Of a stretch of 64,000 nucleotides of DNA, positions 12,104 through 22,639 are shown piece after piece (positions within the stretch are counted from its first letter, which is position 1; each line of letters opens with the position of its first letter). Source of the DNA: Dreissena polymorpha (taxonomy: Eukaryota > Mollusca > Bivalvia > Myida > Dreissenidae); the NCBI RefSeq assembly GCF_020536995.1, contig NC_068356.1, positions 83,170,683-83,234,682 of the forward strand, in the 5' to 3' direction. Below the pieces are notes generated by a model. The model was not told the origin of the DNA. It ran no database searches and worked only from the letters and a program-made list of their open reading frames with translations. The translations under genes and the position numbers were made by a program.

Positions 12104-13007
12104 TGGGCCTTTGGGCTTGGGCAGCTCTGGGAGCCTGTATTCACAAAGCTTCGTGGAAAAAAAATAATTTGGTTTTAGTTTTTGGTATTTTTTATTCTGA
12201 AGGATATTTAAAAATGAACTGTTACAGGAGTATAATTATTTTATTTTTTTACCAGTTATCTAACATCCATCAAATGAAATATTTCCGACTTTGCATTTTT
12301 TGCCGTAATTTTTTTATACTGGACTAATTGCTTTAAGAGCTGTTTAAATACTAGCATAGTGCAGATTGGTGCGAGCATTGTTAACAGAGATGACATGCTG
12401 GTCATCTTTACAACAGATTACAACAGAACAAGTCAAGACACAAATGAAAAAACAACAACATAAATATGTGCACACTGTTGAAATCTTTACTGAACATTTT
12501 TTATCATAGAAATACTGTAAGTTGAGGATTATTTATTTATTTAAATAATTAGTTCCAAAAAAACTTAATCACAGCATTTGTGTATGAATAAGTTAAAAAA
12601 ATACAAGGCATTATAAACAGGATGTGATTTTTAGAGCTGACAAAACGAGGAAAAACACTTCACAAAATATTTGATAAATTACAAGTATTGATTTTCACTT
12701 GTTGTAGTTTGATTACTTATTTGTTGTTGTTTTGTTACATATTCTGTAAGAAATTTATTTTGCATACTGGTAGTTTTCATGGTTATAGTAAATGTTGATT
12801 TGTCTGGTTTTATTTGTGTATATGCCTTGTTTTTACCATTTTCACCAAAGCAAAAACTATTGCCCTTTGTATAGCCATGTTATGAACAAAATATTTGCTT
12901 ATTATAAGAACTTCAGCATTTTGTCTTGTCACTTACTGATTGACACTAGACTACATTATAAAGACAGCGAAGTCTTAGGTAATGTATTGTTTATTGGGAA
13001 GAGGAAA
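12104..13007 (+). other. Lifeguard 3' UTR and flank
   Basis: Follows the TAG stop. AT-rich with no further coding exon. AATAAA-like signals occur far downstream (about 13530 and 16283), so the poly(A) site cannot be fixed by eye. Confidence 0.4.
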
Positions 13008-13182
13008 ATTACAATGAGCCAGGCATGGTATAGGGGAGATAACCCTGGGTTATGGTTAGTGTTAGGGGTCGGGTTAGGGTTAAGGTATGGGTTAAGGCTA
13101 ATCCTAACCCGACCCCTAACACTAACCCTAACCCTAACCGTAACCCTCTAACCCCCCCCATGCGCATTACAATACCATGCCT
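13008..13182. repeat. Inverted repeat of telomere-like TTAGGG/CCCTAA motifs
   Basis: AGGCATGGTAT (13021-13031) is inverted as ATACCATGCCT (13172-13182). Between them lie GTTAGTGTTAGGGGTCGGGT and its complement, with degenerate TTAGGG units pointing inward on the left and CCCTAA on the right. A hairpin arm of about 75 bp is possible. It could belong to the Lifeguard 3' UTR. Confidence 0.8.
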
Positions 13183-14797
13183 TGTTTATCAGCTGGGGTC
13201 CAATTTTTGTTGAATTTGTGTTATATATTCATGTTTATATTACTAATATTATAATTGGATATTTTAATTTTTAAAATAATGGCACATTTATTTAGTGTTA
13301 GAAGAATCCAGTTATTTTTCATCATGTTGATAGCTTAGACAAGCATCCACTATTGTTTGCATGAAATGATAAACATAATAGATTTATATAAGAGTATTTA
13401 ACATATAACATATAAACATATGTATAAGAGAATATAACATATAAACATAATATCAAAGTATATATGTGTAATAGCAAATTCCAAGCATACAATTGCTTTG
13501 TAATATGAAATGTCTTAATATTTTGTTATTAAATAAATGTTACCAAAAATTAAGATGCTGATTTTTGTGGAACACTTTGTATTGTAGTGTGCCTTTCTAG
13601 TCTCTTTTCTTATTGTTCTTAGTTATATAATAATATTAACTTTCTCCCACTCCAGACAGTTATTCTTACAACCTGTTAACGAAACAAAGAAGTTAAAAAA
13701 AGTGTATGTGACCCATTTAGAGTCTTTTGTTAGATTGCATTACAAAACCTGTTAACAAAATATTTAAACATTACAAAAGGTTATTGCTCAAATAGAAATA
13801 AGTAAAATGCATGTTTTTGTATATCAAATGAGAGCAAAATGCTCTAGTGTGAGCCATTCTGGATGTTACCAATATATATTGGCAACATTTTACTTCTGGA
13901 ACGTTCACATTCCTGGTATGGTCCTTTAACAGAACAGTTTAATTTGAATGTCTAGACACTGTGATTAAACAAGGACTAATTTTAATATCTTGTATGCAAC
14001 CACTAGTTTCACACAGATGTTCATTGGGAGAATCTCAACCATGCTTCGGTTGATTCCTAAAAACAGCCTCTCAGGAAAGAAATATAGCAGTTTTCCTTAT
14101 ATTGCAACCACTTTTAAGTAAATGTTTAAATGTTTTTTTGAAATTCCTTTGATAACTTTTTACTACATTCTAAAAAAATATGTTGTTTTGTAAAAAAAAA
14201 GGTATATTTATCCAACAATTTTGGCTTTTGTTGAAAGTGTTTTTTATTAAATGGTCTCTTAAAATGACGGTAACCAACTCGGGGCCATGTTGGCACTCTT
14301 GTTTATATAATTAGTGTGATTGTTAGTAATGTATTTTGACTTGTTTTGAGGTCATGTGTTTGTTTGTATACTGACAGTTTAAGAATTTTATAGAAATCCA
14401 ACTTTAGGGCATAACAGTATTTGATAAAGGTATGAAGATGTTATTCAAAAATGAGAACATAAACAGACCCTGTTGAATAATACAACACATTTTTCATATC
14501 ATAATCTTAACCTGTTGTTTTGTACAGCACATTTTATTTGTTGGACTTTTGTGCTCTGTTAGGTACGATTTCTTTATTTATATATTGCTTCAATCTTTTT
14601 TAATCAAGTGACAGTCACACATGTAAACCTTTCTAATGCATCCACCTTATATATAAATGCGGTCAATTTTGTCATCTGTTATATAATCAAATGCCAGAAC
14701 TGACAAATTCCAATTTATATTTTAATATATTTTGAACATTCAATAATTGCAAATTACAAAATTAATTATTTGTATGGTATTTGACAAGAGCTTTATT
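13183..14797. other. Gene-free AT-rich sequence
   Basis: I see no gene. One AATAAA (about 13530) is a candidate poly(A) signal for a very long Lifeguard 3' UTR. Confidence 0.35.
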
Positions 14798-14805
14798 ACT
14801 GTGTA

Positions 14806-15711
14806 CAGAGCTCCAGATAAGGATTTAGTCTTAAGGGTATTTTACCCCCTGATATTATTGTTAAAGGGTATTTTACTTCTTTGTTTCAGCCATAAAGAAT
14901 ATTTCGGAATACTGAGAGGTATTTTTTCATTTTCATGGAAAACTTACATAGTACATGACGTGTTTAATCTAGAAATATTATAATTTTTTATTAATAAATG
15001 CAAACATAATAAATTTTAAATGATGAAATTGATATGAACAGACTTTATTTAAAATATTCAACTTGCATGCGTTGTATCTCTCTTTTGATTGGGTCTCTCT
15101 TGCATATAGTTTTCATATATAGTACACAAACGTCATTTTGCAATTAAACTAAGTTATGGCACTGCTGGTGCAATTGAAAATAAAGTCACACTGCCTGAGG
15201 TCTATGTAAGTTAACTTTAAACTTCTTCAACAATGAGATCGCTTAAAATTATTTTAACAATTCTAGAAGCATCACAAAATTTATCCCTATTGACATATTG
15301 TTATATACAGTTACTTGCTGCAGGAGGCGCTGTTTGCTAGAAACGCCCCTTTTTCGAACCTAGAACCGTAGAGTCTAGAATGGATCCGTTTTTTGTAATA
15401 TTGGATACAACTAAGGCTTGTCGTAAAGGGTTAGGGCTAGGTTGGATCCGGTTGAATCTGTGTCACAATTTATTGTGTATCCAAATAGACACAACCACAA
15501 GGTTCTTTTGATTGACTTACTTTTGATTCAAAGGTTAACTTATACTAAACACTCAACTGGATTATTGCTTAAACAGGTTACACATTATAATTGATCAAAA
15601 TACGTACCAAGATTTGTATTGCGTAATGTTATTTACCGGGCCGATTTTTAAAGCGTTTTTTTCATTTTTCAATGCGTAAATACGCAGATTCGTATCTTAT
15701 CTGGAGCTCTG
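14806..15711. mobile_element. hAT-type DNA element, 906 bp, perfect 8-bp target duplication
   Basis: TIRs CAGAGCTCCAGATAAG and CTTATCTGGAGCTCTG are perfectly inverted over 16 bp. ACTGTGTA flanks both sides (14798-14805 and 15712-15719), the 8-bp TSD expected of hAT elements. No transposase is recognisable, so it is non-autonomous. Confidence 0.88.
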
Positions 15712-15719
15712 ACTGTGTA

Positions 15720-16465
15720 TTGTATTTTTCCGCTGTTTAATTTTCACATAAACTTTAATTGGATTTAACTGTTTAGATTCCTCCACTAGTAGGATGCATG
15801 TTTACTGTCATGTTGTTCTTGATTGTTGTTTTCACATGTTTCATATTGTAAATGATCATGCTATATGTATTTGGATTCTAATAATGTTCATCTACAAAAT
15901 ATTAAAATCAATATATTTTTTCCATTTCTATTGTATCACAATAATTTAATTAGGATTTATGTAAGTCACTGCGACTGTCTATTATGGTTATTTAATAATG
16001 GTTTCATTCAAAATGTATGGTGTGTTTAAAAACGTTTGTATCCCCACATACTAGTAAAGAATTTGTATTATGTAAAAGTAACCCCAAGGATATGATTATC
16101 TTAAATAACTATCGACCTATGAGTTAAAAAGTCAAACTACTTTTGTTTCAAACGCTTGGGCTGGTATGTTGGTTTCATAGTGGCTGGCAACACTTAGCAT
16201 TAAATCTTGATTTCAATTGTTGTGTTTACTATTTTTTAATTGTTTCATGTTTGATTATCATGTACATGTGGTTTTTTGTTGTCAATAAAATACATATACA
16301 TAAAGAATACGTCTAGTAATTGTAGTTAATTATCTTGTAGATATTCACCCCTAAAAGCGGTTATACTCTTTGATGCTGCCACTAAGCCATCCTTTACAGT
16401 ATTTTTAAGTATATTTAGGGTCGAGTGTGGAAGTGTCGCTTTCTCCTACAGGTCAAGAACCTTAT
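15720..16465. other. Gene-free sequence
   Basis: Only AT-rich unique-looking sequence; CAATAAAATAC at about 16283 could be a poly(A) signal on the plus strand. Confidence 0.3.
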
Positions 16466-16469
16466 TTTT

Positions 16470-17386
16470 ATGCCCCCCTTCGAAGAAGAGGGGGTATATT
16501 GCTTTGCTCATGTCGGTCGGTCGGTCGGTAGGTCGGTCGGTCCGTCCACCAGGTGGTTGTCGTATGATAAGTCAAGAACGCATACGCCTAAGATCATGAA
16601 ACTTCATAGGTAGATTGATCATGACTCGCAGATGACCCCTATTGATTTTGAGGTCACTAGGTCAAAGGTCAAGGTCACGGTGACCCGAAATAGTAAAATT
16701 GTTTTCGGATGATAACTCAATAACGCATACGCCTAGGATCATGAAACTTCATGGGTAGATTGATCATGACTTGCAGATGACCCCTATTGATTTTGAGGTC
16801 ACTAGGTCAAAGGTCAAGGTCACGGTGACCCAAAATAGTAAAATGGTTTCCGGATGATAACTCAAGAATGCATAGCCTAGGATCATGAAACTTCATGGGT
16901 AGATTGATCATGACTCGCAGATGACCCCTATTGATTTTGAGGTCACTAGGTCAAAGGTCAAGGTCACGGTGACCCGAAATAGTAAAATGGTTTCCGGATG
17001 ATAACTCAAGAATGCATACGCCTAGGATCATGAAACTTCATGGGTAGATTGATCAAGACTCGCAGATGACCCCTATTGATTTTGAGGTCACTAGGTCAAA
17101 GGTCAAGGTCACGGTGACCCGAAATAGTAAAATGGTTTTCGGATGATAACTCAAGAACGCATATGCCTAGGATCACGAAACTTCATGGGTAGATTGATCA
17201 TGACTCGCAGATGACCCCTATTGATTTTGAGGTCACAAGGTCAAAGGTCAAGGTCACGGTGACCCAAAATAGTAAAATGATTTTTGGATGATAACTCAAG
17301 CACGCTTTTGCCTAGGATCATGACACTTCATAGGTACATTGATCGTGACTCGCAGATGACCCCTATTGATTTTCAGGTCACTAGTT
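16470..17386 (+). mobile_element. Tandem-core element with six 145-bp monomers carrying nuclear-receptor half-sites
   Basis: Opens TTTATGCCCCCTTCGAAGAA, then a run of GTCGGTCGGTCGG. Monomers share GATGACCCCTATTGATTTTG at 16631, 16776, 16920, 17065, 17210 and 17355. Five carry AGGTCAAAGGTCA followed by AGGTCACGGTGACC (first at 16672), i.e. a direct repeat plus an inverted repeat with 3-nt spacing. The right end is abrupt and lacks the usual tail, so the copy is truncated. Confidence 0.8.
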
Positions 17387-17389
17387 TAT

Positions 17390-19190
17390 TCTGTTTTCAC
17401 ACTGTCCAGTAAAGAGACTTACAAATTGAATTTTTGACACATGTTAATTCATAATGATGTATAAGCCTTTGTTTCTGTGCCAGTAAATACTATGTTTATG
17501 GAAATGACGTGAGAATTCAACATTTAAAAAACCAATGTAATATGATATGTAATATTATATGGCAACAGGACAGTTGTGATTTGCTGGGTCAATTCTATTT
17601 AGCTTGACCATCCAAGCGGTTGATAGCTTTGACAAACTGGTGGTCTGAAACATTGAGAAAATGTCACGATTCACTGACAATAAATCAAACATGTAATTCT
17701 TGCTACGCAACTTGCATTTAATTTTGTCAATTCAAATTATACATAAAAATATAATTAATTTTTAATCTGCTTGTTAATTGAAAAACAGCAACACAGTTTG
17801 TATGTATAAAACAATGTTAATACATAAATAGGATCAAGCATATTAAAATATCAACTTAGATTTAGTTTCCTTTACTGTACAGGATTTGTAAAGTTAGGTT
17901 AATATTTATGTATTGAACAAAAATAACAACAGTGTAAAGAAAAGTTAATTTGGGGATGTTCTATCCAAACCCTGAGAGTTCAGATTTCCTCAAATGCCAA
18001 GTAAAGATTGTAAATTTCAACCCACTCGTCTGGTTAGTTTTCAGAGGCACATATAATTAACTTTTAGGCTTAGTGTCTCATTTGTACATGCATTACTGTA
18101 TTAACTCCAAATCAACTAGTACAAGTGGTAGGCCAGTATTACATGGACTGGTGTTCACTGTTTACACAGTTTCACAACCCCATCTGATACTGGTCAGTAT
18201 CTTGGCAAGTGGCCAAAGTTGGGAGTGGAATTAATGGTCTATTACATAACTGACTTCTGTGTGTGGTAAACACATGATACTGGTCATGTGGTCAAGTTGC
18301 ACTTATATACATTTGCCCAATACACAACACTAGCCTTGGCTATTTTTAATCAGATTGCATTGCTATCTATGGTGGTCATTGACTAGGGGAGTTAACTGCT
18401 ATAAATAACATGTTTCATTACCATTAATAAATAAAACATAACAAATTGTGTGCACGTTTCACATATTGTCAAATAAGTCAAAATGTGTGAAAGGAATCCA
18501 AAAAATCAAAGACTCGATCATATAATGGATATAATTGATTAGTATATGTCCTGATTGGTTTTTGCACTATTAATTGGATACATTTCACAGGTCATTGACA
18601 TACAGTGACAAAAAACATATTCACACAATGGCTGTCACTACAACGGAGAGCCCATATGGAGGGCATGCATGTTTTACAAACAGCCCTTGTTTCAGTAAAG
18701 AACGATTATTTGTGCCACTAGCGAGTCAAGTGCTGTTTCATTGATATTGATTCAGGCGCCCGATAGTATCAAGTTTGAAGGTTACTTAAATTTAATTCAA
18801 GTGAAATGGCTTTTAAAATAGTAGTATTTTCCTGGTATGATTTGCTACTAGTCAATATCTTATACATTTTTAAGCATATATTGTATTTTCATGTATCAGA
18901 GTACAATCCACGATAAAGTAAAAAAGTATGGTTAGAATATGGGCAATAGGATGCTTAACTGCGCTTCAATTCCGTCATTTTCAAGGGATTTTTCATGATT
19001 CAACTGTTTAATACTACTCGAATTTATGATAACGTCATCTGAGATTGGTGAACTTAAAAGAGAGGCCGTCAGATCTTTATGAACACAATTGTGAACATCA
19101 AGGTTTTGTGTTTGCGCTTAGACTTCTAGAAGAATAGTGATTGAAAATAGTATGTTTACCAATTCGGATTATAGTTGCTGTATGGTTTGC
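17390..19190. other. Gene-free intergenic sequence
   Basis: No coding region, RNA gene or repeat structure that I can support; moderately AT-rich. Confidence 0.35.
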
Positions 19191-19204
19191 AAATATGTTA
19201 TACA

Positions 19205-19955
19205 AGAATGTAAGATCTCGCCAACAGACTGAACGAGCAGGAGCATACTGGATGGAGGTCAGCACGGAGAAGTTGAAGATCATTGTGAACAGCACGACCA
19301 ACACCAGTGCAGACACCACCATGAACGACGAGAAGCTAGAAGAAGTGACCAGCTTCAAGTACTTGTGCGCAACCCTGTCCAAGGATGGTACCAGTACCGC
19401 TGAAGTCCTAATTAGAATTGCCATGGCGAACGCAGCGATGGCCAGACTAAGCAGGTTGTTGACAAGCAGTTCCATCAGCTTTGCCACCAAGTACAGGCTC
19501 TACAAGTCCCTCGTAGTCTTCATCCTACTATACGGCTGCGAGACCTTCACGCGAACACAGAACGCAGGATACATGCATTTGAACAAAAATGTCTCAAGAC
19601 TACTCGGCATCTCCTACACGGAGCACAAGACCAAGGAGTACGTCCGGAACATAAGAGCCCCTACTGGCGACCGTCAAACGCCGAAAGCTGGCTTGGTTTG
19701 GACACGTCAAGCACGACTCTCTGTGCAAGACTGTTTAACAGGGCACGCCAGAAGGAGGTCGACGTCGAGGCCGTCAGAAGAAAAGCTGGATGGACAATAT
19801 AAAAGACTGGTCATCCCTCCCCATGGATGAATTACTCTCAGCAGCACACAACAGACCTGACTGGAGGCGGGTTTCTGTATCGTCGTCCCTCATTTTCCCC
19901 CACCGGCCATACGGTCAAGAGATTGAGGATGATGAGGATGATTATTATTATCTTT
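19205..19955 (+). mobile_element. 5'-truncated LINE, C-terminal part of the endonuclease-reverse transcriptase ORF
   Basis: A frame to 19830 encodes STEKLKIIVNSTTNTSAD, KLEEVTSFKYL, STAEVLIRIAMANAAM and YKSLVVFILLYGCET, the region after the RT catalytic core in a non-LTR family common in molluscs and cnidarians. Reading shifts frame near 19650-19790, then continues MDNIKDWSSLPMDELL, AAHNRPDWRR to the natural C-terminus. The 3' end is a GATGATGAGGATGATTATTA tail, as usual for this family. Catalytic RT motifs are absent, consistent with 5' truncation. The host intergenic sequence begins again near 19960. Confidence 0.85.
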
Positions 19956-20024
19956 CCAACGAAATCGCCTAAGTAACGAATACTGGCTTTACTTTGCTTT
20001 TTTTATAAGCAAGCTGCCGTACGC

Positions 20025-20027
<3 letters not shown>

Positions 20028-20110
<83 letters not shown>
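20028..20110. repeat. (TA)n microsatellite, about 83 bp
   Basis: Uninterrupted alternating TA. It reads as an artefactual Ile-Tyr frame on the minus strand. Confidence 0.97.
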
Positions 20111-20113
<3 letters not shown>

Positions 20114-20555
20114 TCTCTTGAACATAATCGCATTTTTGTCTGATTTCTGTATTTTCGTGTTGGCGTATTGTCGCGTTTGATGTAAGTCCGCCAACAAGAG
20201 AACTCGCCAGAACTACAAGAGCGGATTTTTTTTTAACGCGTGATCGAGGTGAAACCGAAAAGAGGGCAGATATCTGGTCAAATATCGACGTAAAATATAC
20301 TGTCCGAAAATTAAGAGTAATAAGTTATTGAAGAAAACCGTTAGAGCCACACAAAACCATTATTTTTGCCAAAAAGGGGTGTCCGAAAATTCAAAGTGTC
20401 CGAAAGTTATTACGTTATTCGCCAGAAAAGGCGACGATTATTACATTTGTCCCTTTTTGTCGTTTTTGCCGTTATTATTTTCGCTATCTTGTGTAGGCGT
20501 GTTGGAGACCTTTAGACACACAAAAATACCCGACAGAACAACAGCAAGTTTGCCT
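20111..20555. other. Gene-free sequence flanking the long inverted repeat
   Basis: Two GTCCGAAAATT/GTCCGAAAGTT motifs at 20302, 20381 and 20399; otherwise nothing recognised. Some of this may be the outer part of the adjacent foldback element. Confidence 0.35.
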
Positions 20556-20559
20556 CACA

Positions 20560-21512
20560 GGTGGTTAGCGTGTTGCTATGATATTAATTAGTGAAAACAT
20601 CATTTTGAATGGAAAATAATCAAATTACTAGTACAACGAAAAATCAACTTCTCTGAAAAAAATATTTTCACTATCAAATAGGTATATAATTATAACAAGG
20701 TATTCAACTCGAAATGACACGAAAAAAGGGTAAATCCTTTGATAGCCATTACTATATCAATTTTGTAGCGATTTTGGTCTTATTCTACGCAAAAATGAAT
20801 TTCCAGTCTGGAAATGTACATATCTTCCATTTTTTAAGTACTGGGTCAAATTTTAAGAAATAACACGATACACAACTCGCGTGACCTACTCGCCATCGAT
20901 TAGACCCGATTCAAGTATGAAATCTTCAAAGAGTAAAGACACACCTTCGCGTTGGACCAATGAAAATTTTCGTGTGTTTAAAATGTCTGCCAGTTGAAAT
21001 GTATGTAAACAAAGGTTTCAAATGGCGCTGGAGAGTTGGCTTTGAAGCATAATATAACGGCGATAACAGTAAGAATGTTTTTTTCATACGTATTATTGAA
21101 TTATGGTATCGAGGTCCGTGAACTTTGCAGGGAAAATGCCCTTTACTCCGTAAATATTTCAGTTTTGGATCGGGTCTTATCGATGACGAGTAGGTTACCC
21201 GAGTTGTGCATCGTGTTATTTCTTAAAATTTGACCCAGTATTTGTACAAATATTGCAAGATATGCACATTTCCATAAAGGAAATTCATTTCTGCATTGAA
21301 TAAGACCGAGTTCATGTAAATCGCTGCAAAATTGATGAAGTAATGGCTATTCAAAGCGATGCACCCTGTTTTCGGGTCATTTCGAGTTAAATACCTTGTT
21401 ATATATATTTGATGGTGAAATTTTTATTCAGAGAAGCTTATTTTTTTATAATTTGAATAGTTTTTATTCAAAATGATGTTTTCACTAATTAATATCCTAG
21501 CCACACGCTAAC
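20560..21512. mobile_element. Foldback element with inverted arms of about 350 bp
   Basis: The left arm (20560-20920) is inverted against the right arm (21158-21512). Matching blocks include GATATTAATTAGTGAAAAC, ACAAGGTATT(C/T)AACTCGAAATG, ACTGGGTCAAATTTTAAGAA and ATCGAT(T/A)AGACCCGAT. The 240-bp centre has no recognisable gene. Arms differ at many positions, so it is not recent. Weaker symmetry may continue outside these limits. Confidence 0.8.
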
Positions 21513-21734
21513 TACATGTGGTTTGCCTATACATAATTACGATTTTGTTTCGCCCTTGTCGTTGTGGCGTGTTCTCATGATGGCGACCTTTAAACCCGTT
21601 AATACGAAAATGCAGAAATCAGAAACCATTCGAATATGTTTAAGAAAATAAAGCCTATTATAGCTCATTGCGGCGTATTTACTATGTGTTGTCATTTCAC
21701 AAACAATCATGTTCCTAATATGCGTCTGTGAACA

Positions 21735-22240
21735 TTAAAGGGATCTTTTCACGGTTTGGTAAATTGACTAAATTGAAAAAAGTTGTTTCAGATTCGCAAA
21801 TTTTCGGTTTAGTTATGATATTTGTGAGGAAACAGTATTACTGAACATTTGCCATGGTCTATTATAGCCATTATATGCATCTTTTGACGATTTAAAAACC
21901 TAAAAATTATAAAGCGTTGCAACGCGAAACTATTGAATAATTTGGAGAGTTCTGTTGTTGTCGTTTAAATTTGTGAAACTACGAAGATTGCTTATCTAAC
22001 GTATAAAATACGCAACTTATGTATGCTTGGCAGGATAGCTCAGTTGGCTAATGCGTTTTTACTTCAGGATTCCGGGGGTCACTGGTTCGAGCCCTGCTGC
22101 GGGCTACTTTTTTTCCTTTTTTAAATTTTATTTTAGATTTTTTACTGGAACTTTTAAAATTTAATGTTTATATTTATCAATATAAAGCATTTGATGACAA
22201 ACTTCAAAACATGCCAAAATCTGTGAAAAGGCCCCTTTAA
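21735..22240. mobile_element. TIR element (possibly TTAA-type) carrying a tRNA-like Pol III unit
   Basis: Termini TTAAAGGGATCTTTTCACGG and CTGTGAAAAGGCCCCTTTAA are inverted. A TTAA at each extreme would suit a piggyBac-like target duplication, but it is also part of the TIR, so the class is uncertain. The element contains a tRNA-like region near its right third. Confidence 0.7.
22028..22114 (+). ncRNA. tRNA-like Pol III unit (A box, B box, T-run) inside a TIR element
   Basis: A box TAGCTCAGTTGG at 22036-22047, B box GGTTCGAGCCC at 22084-22094, and a T7 run at 22108-22114 that would stop Pol III. The 36-nt spacing suits tRNA promoters. The D arm, anticodon arm and acceptor do not pair properly, so I do not call a functional tRNA. 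Confidence 0.6.
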
Positions 22241-22635
22241 AGTTTTTTTTCCAAAAAAGTGTTCTTGCACTTTAAACCACAATCACGCCAGAGTTAAGTT
22301 TGCGCGGCGCTTCCACTGCGTTTAAAAAAAAATAAGCTGAATACCCATGGTCGCCGTGTGCTGTCGCTAGAAATACCGTAGAAACGCTTTGGTGCGACAT
22401 GAGATTCGAAAGAACGCAATGTCGCGGCGATCATTTGGAGAAGTTCACAGACGTCGTCTTTTCTACGAATTTGCATTTCGCGCTGGGGATGAGCAATCAT
22501 CCACAACGTCATTTCCTTGACCTTTCTGGCTGTTGGGGGAAATGAAAGACGACGATGCCGAAATCCTCCTCCAGTTTCTGGTGTGTGCTGCTGTGAGTAT
22601 TTCATCAATTGGAAGGGATGTCCTCTCTTTCACGT
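22241..22635. other. Gene-free sequence
   Basis: Nothing recognised. The 104-aa minus-strand open frame here (22294-22608) has an MTLW...HPQREMQIRRK stretch that I cannot assign; it might be low-grade LINE 3' flank. Confidence 0.3.
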
Positions 22636-22639
22636 TGTT

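Noticed and set aside
13030-13150. True chromosome end or intact interstitial telomere array
   Set aside because: Units are degenerate, few and arranged as an inverted repeat, with normal sequence on both sides.
19098-19490. 130-codon minus-strand frame
   Set aside because: Reverse shadow of the LINE coding frame, which matches a known family.
22028-22114. Functional tRNA gene
   Set aside because: A and B boxes are present, but D, anticodon and acceptor stems do not pair, and it lies inside a TIR element.
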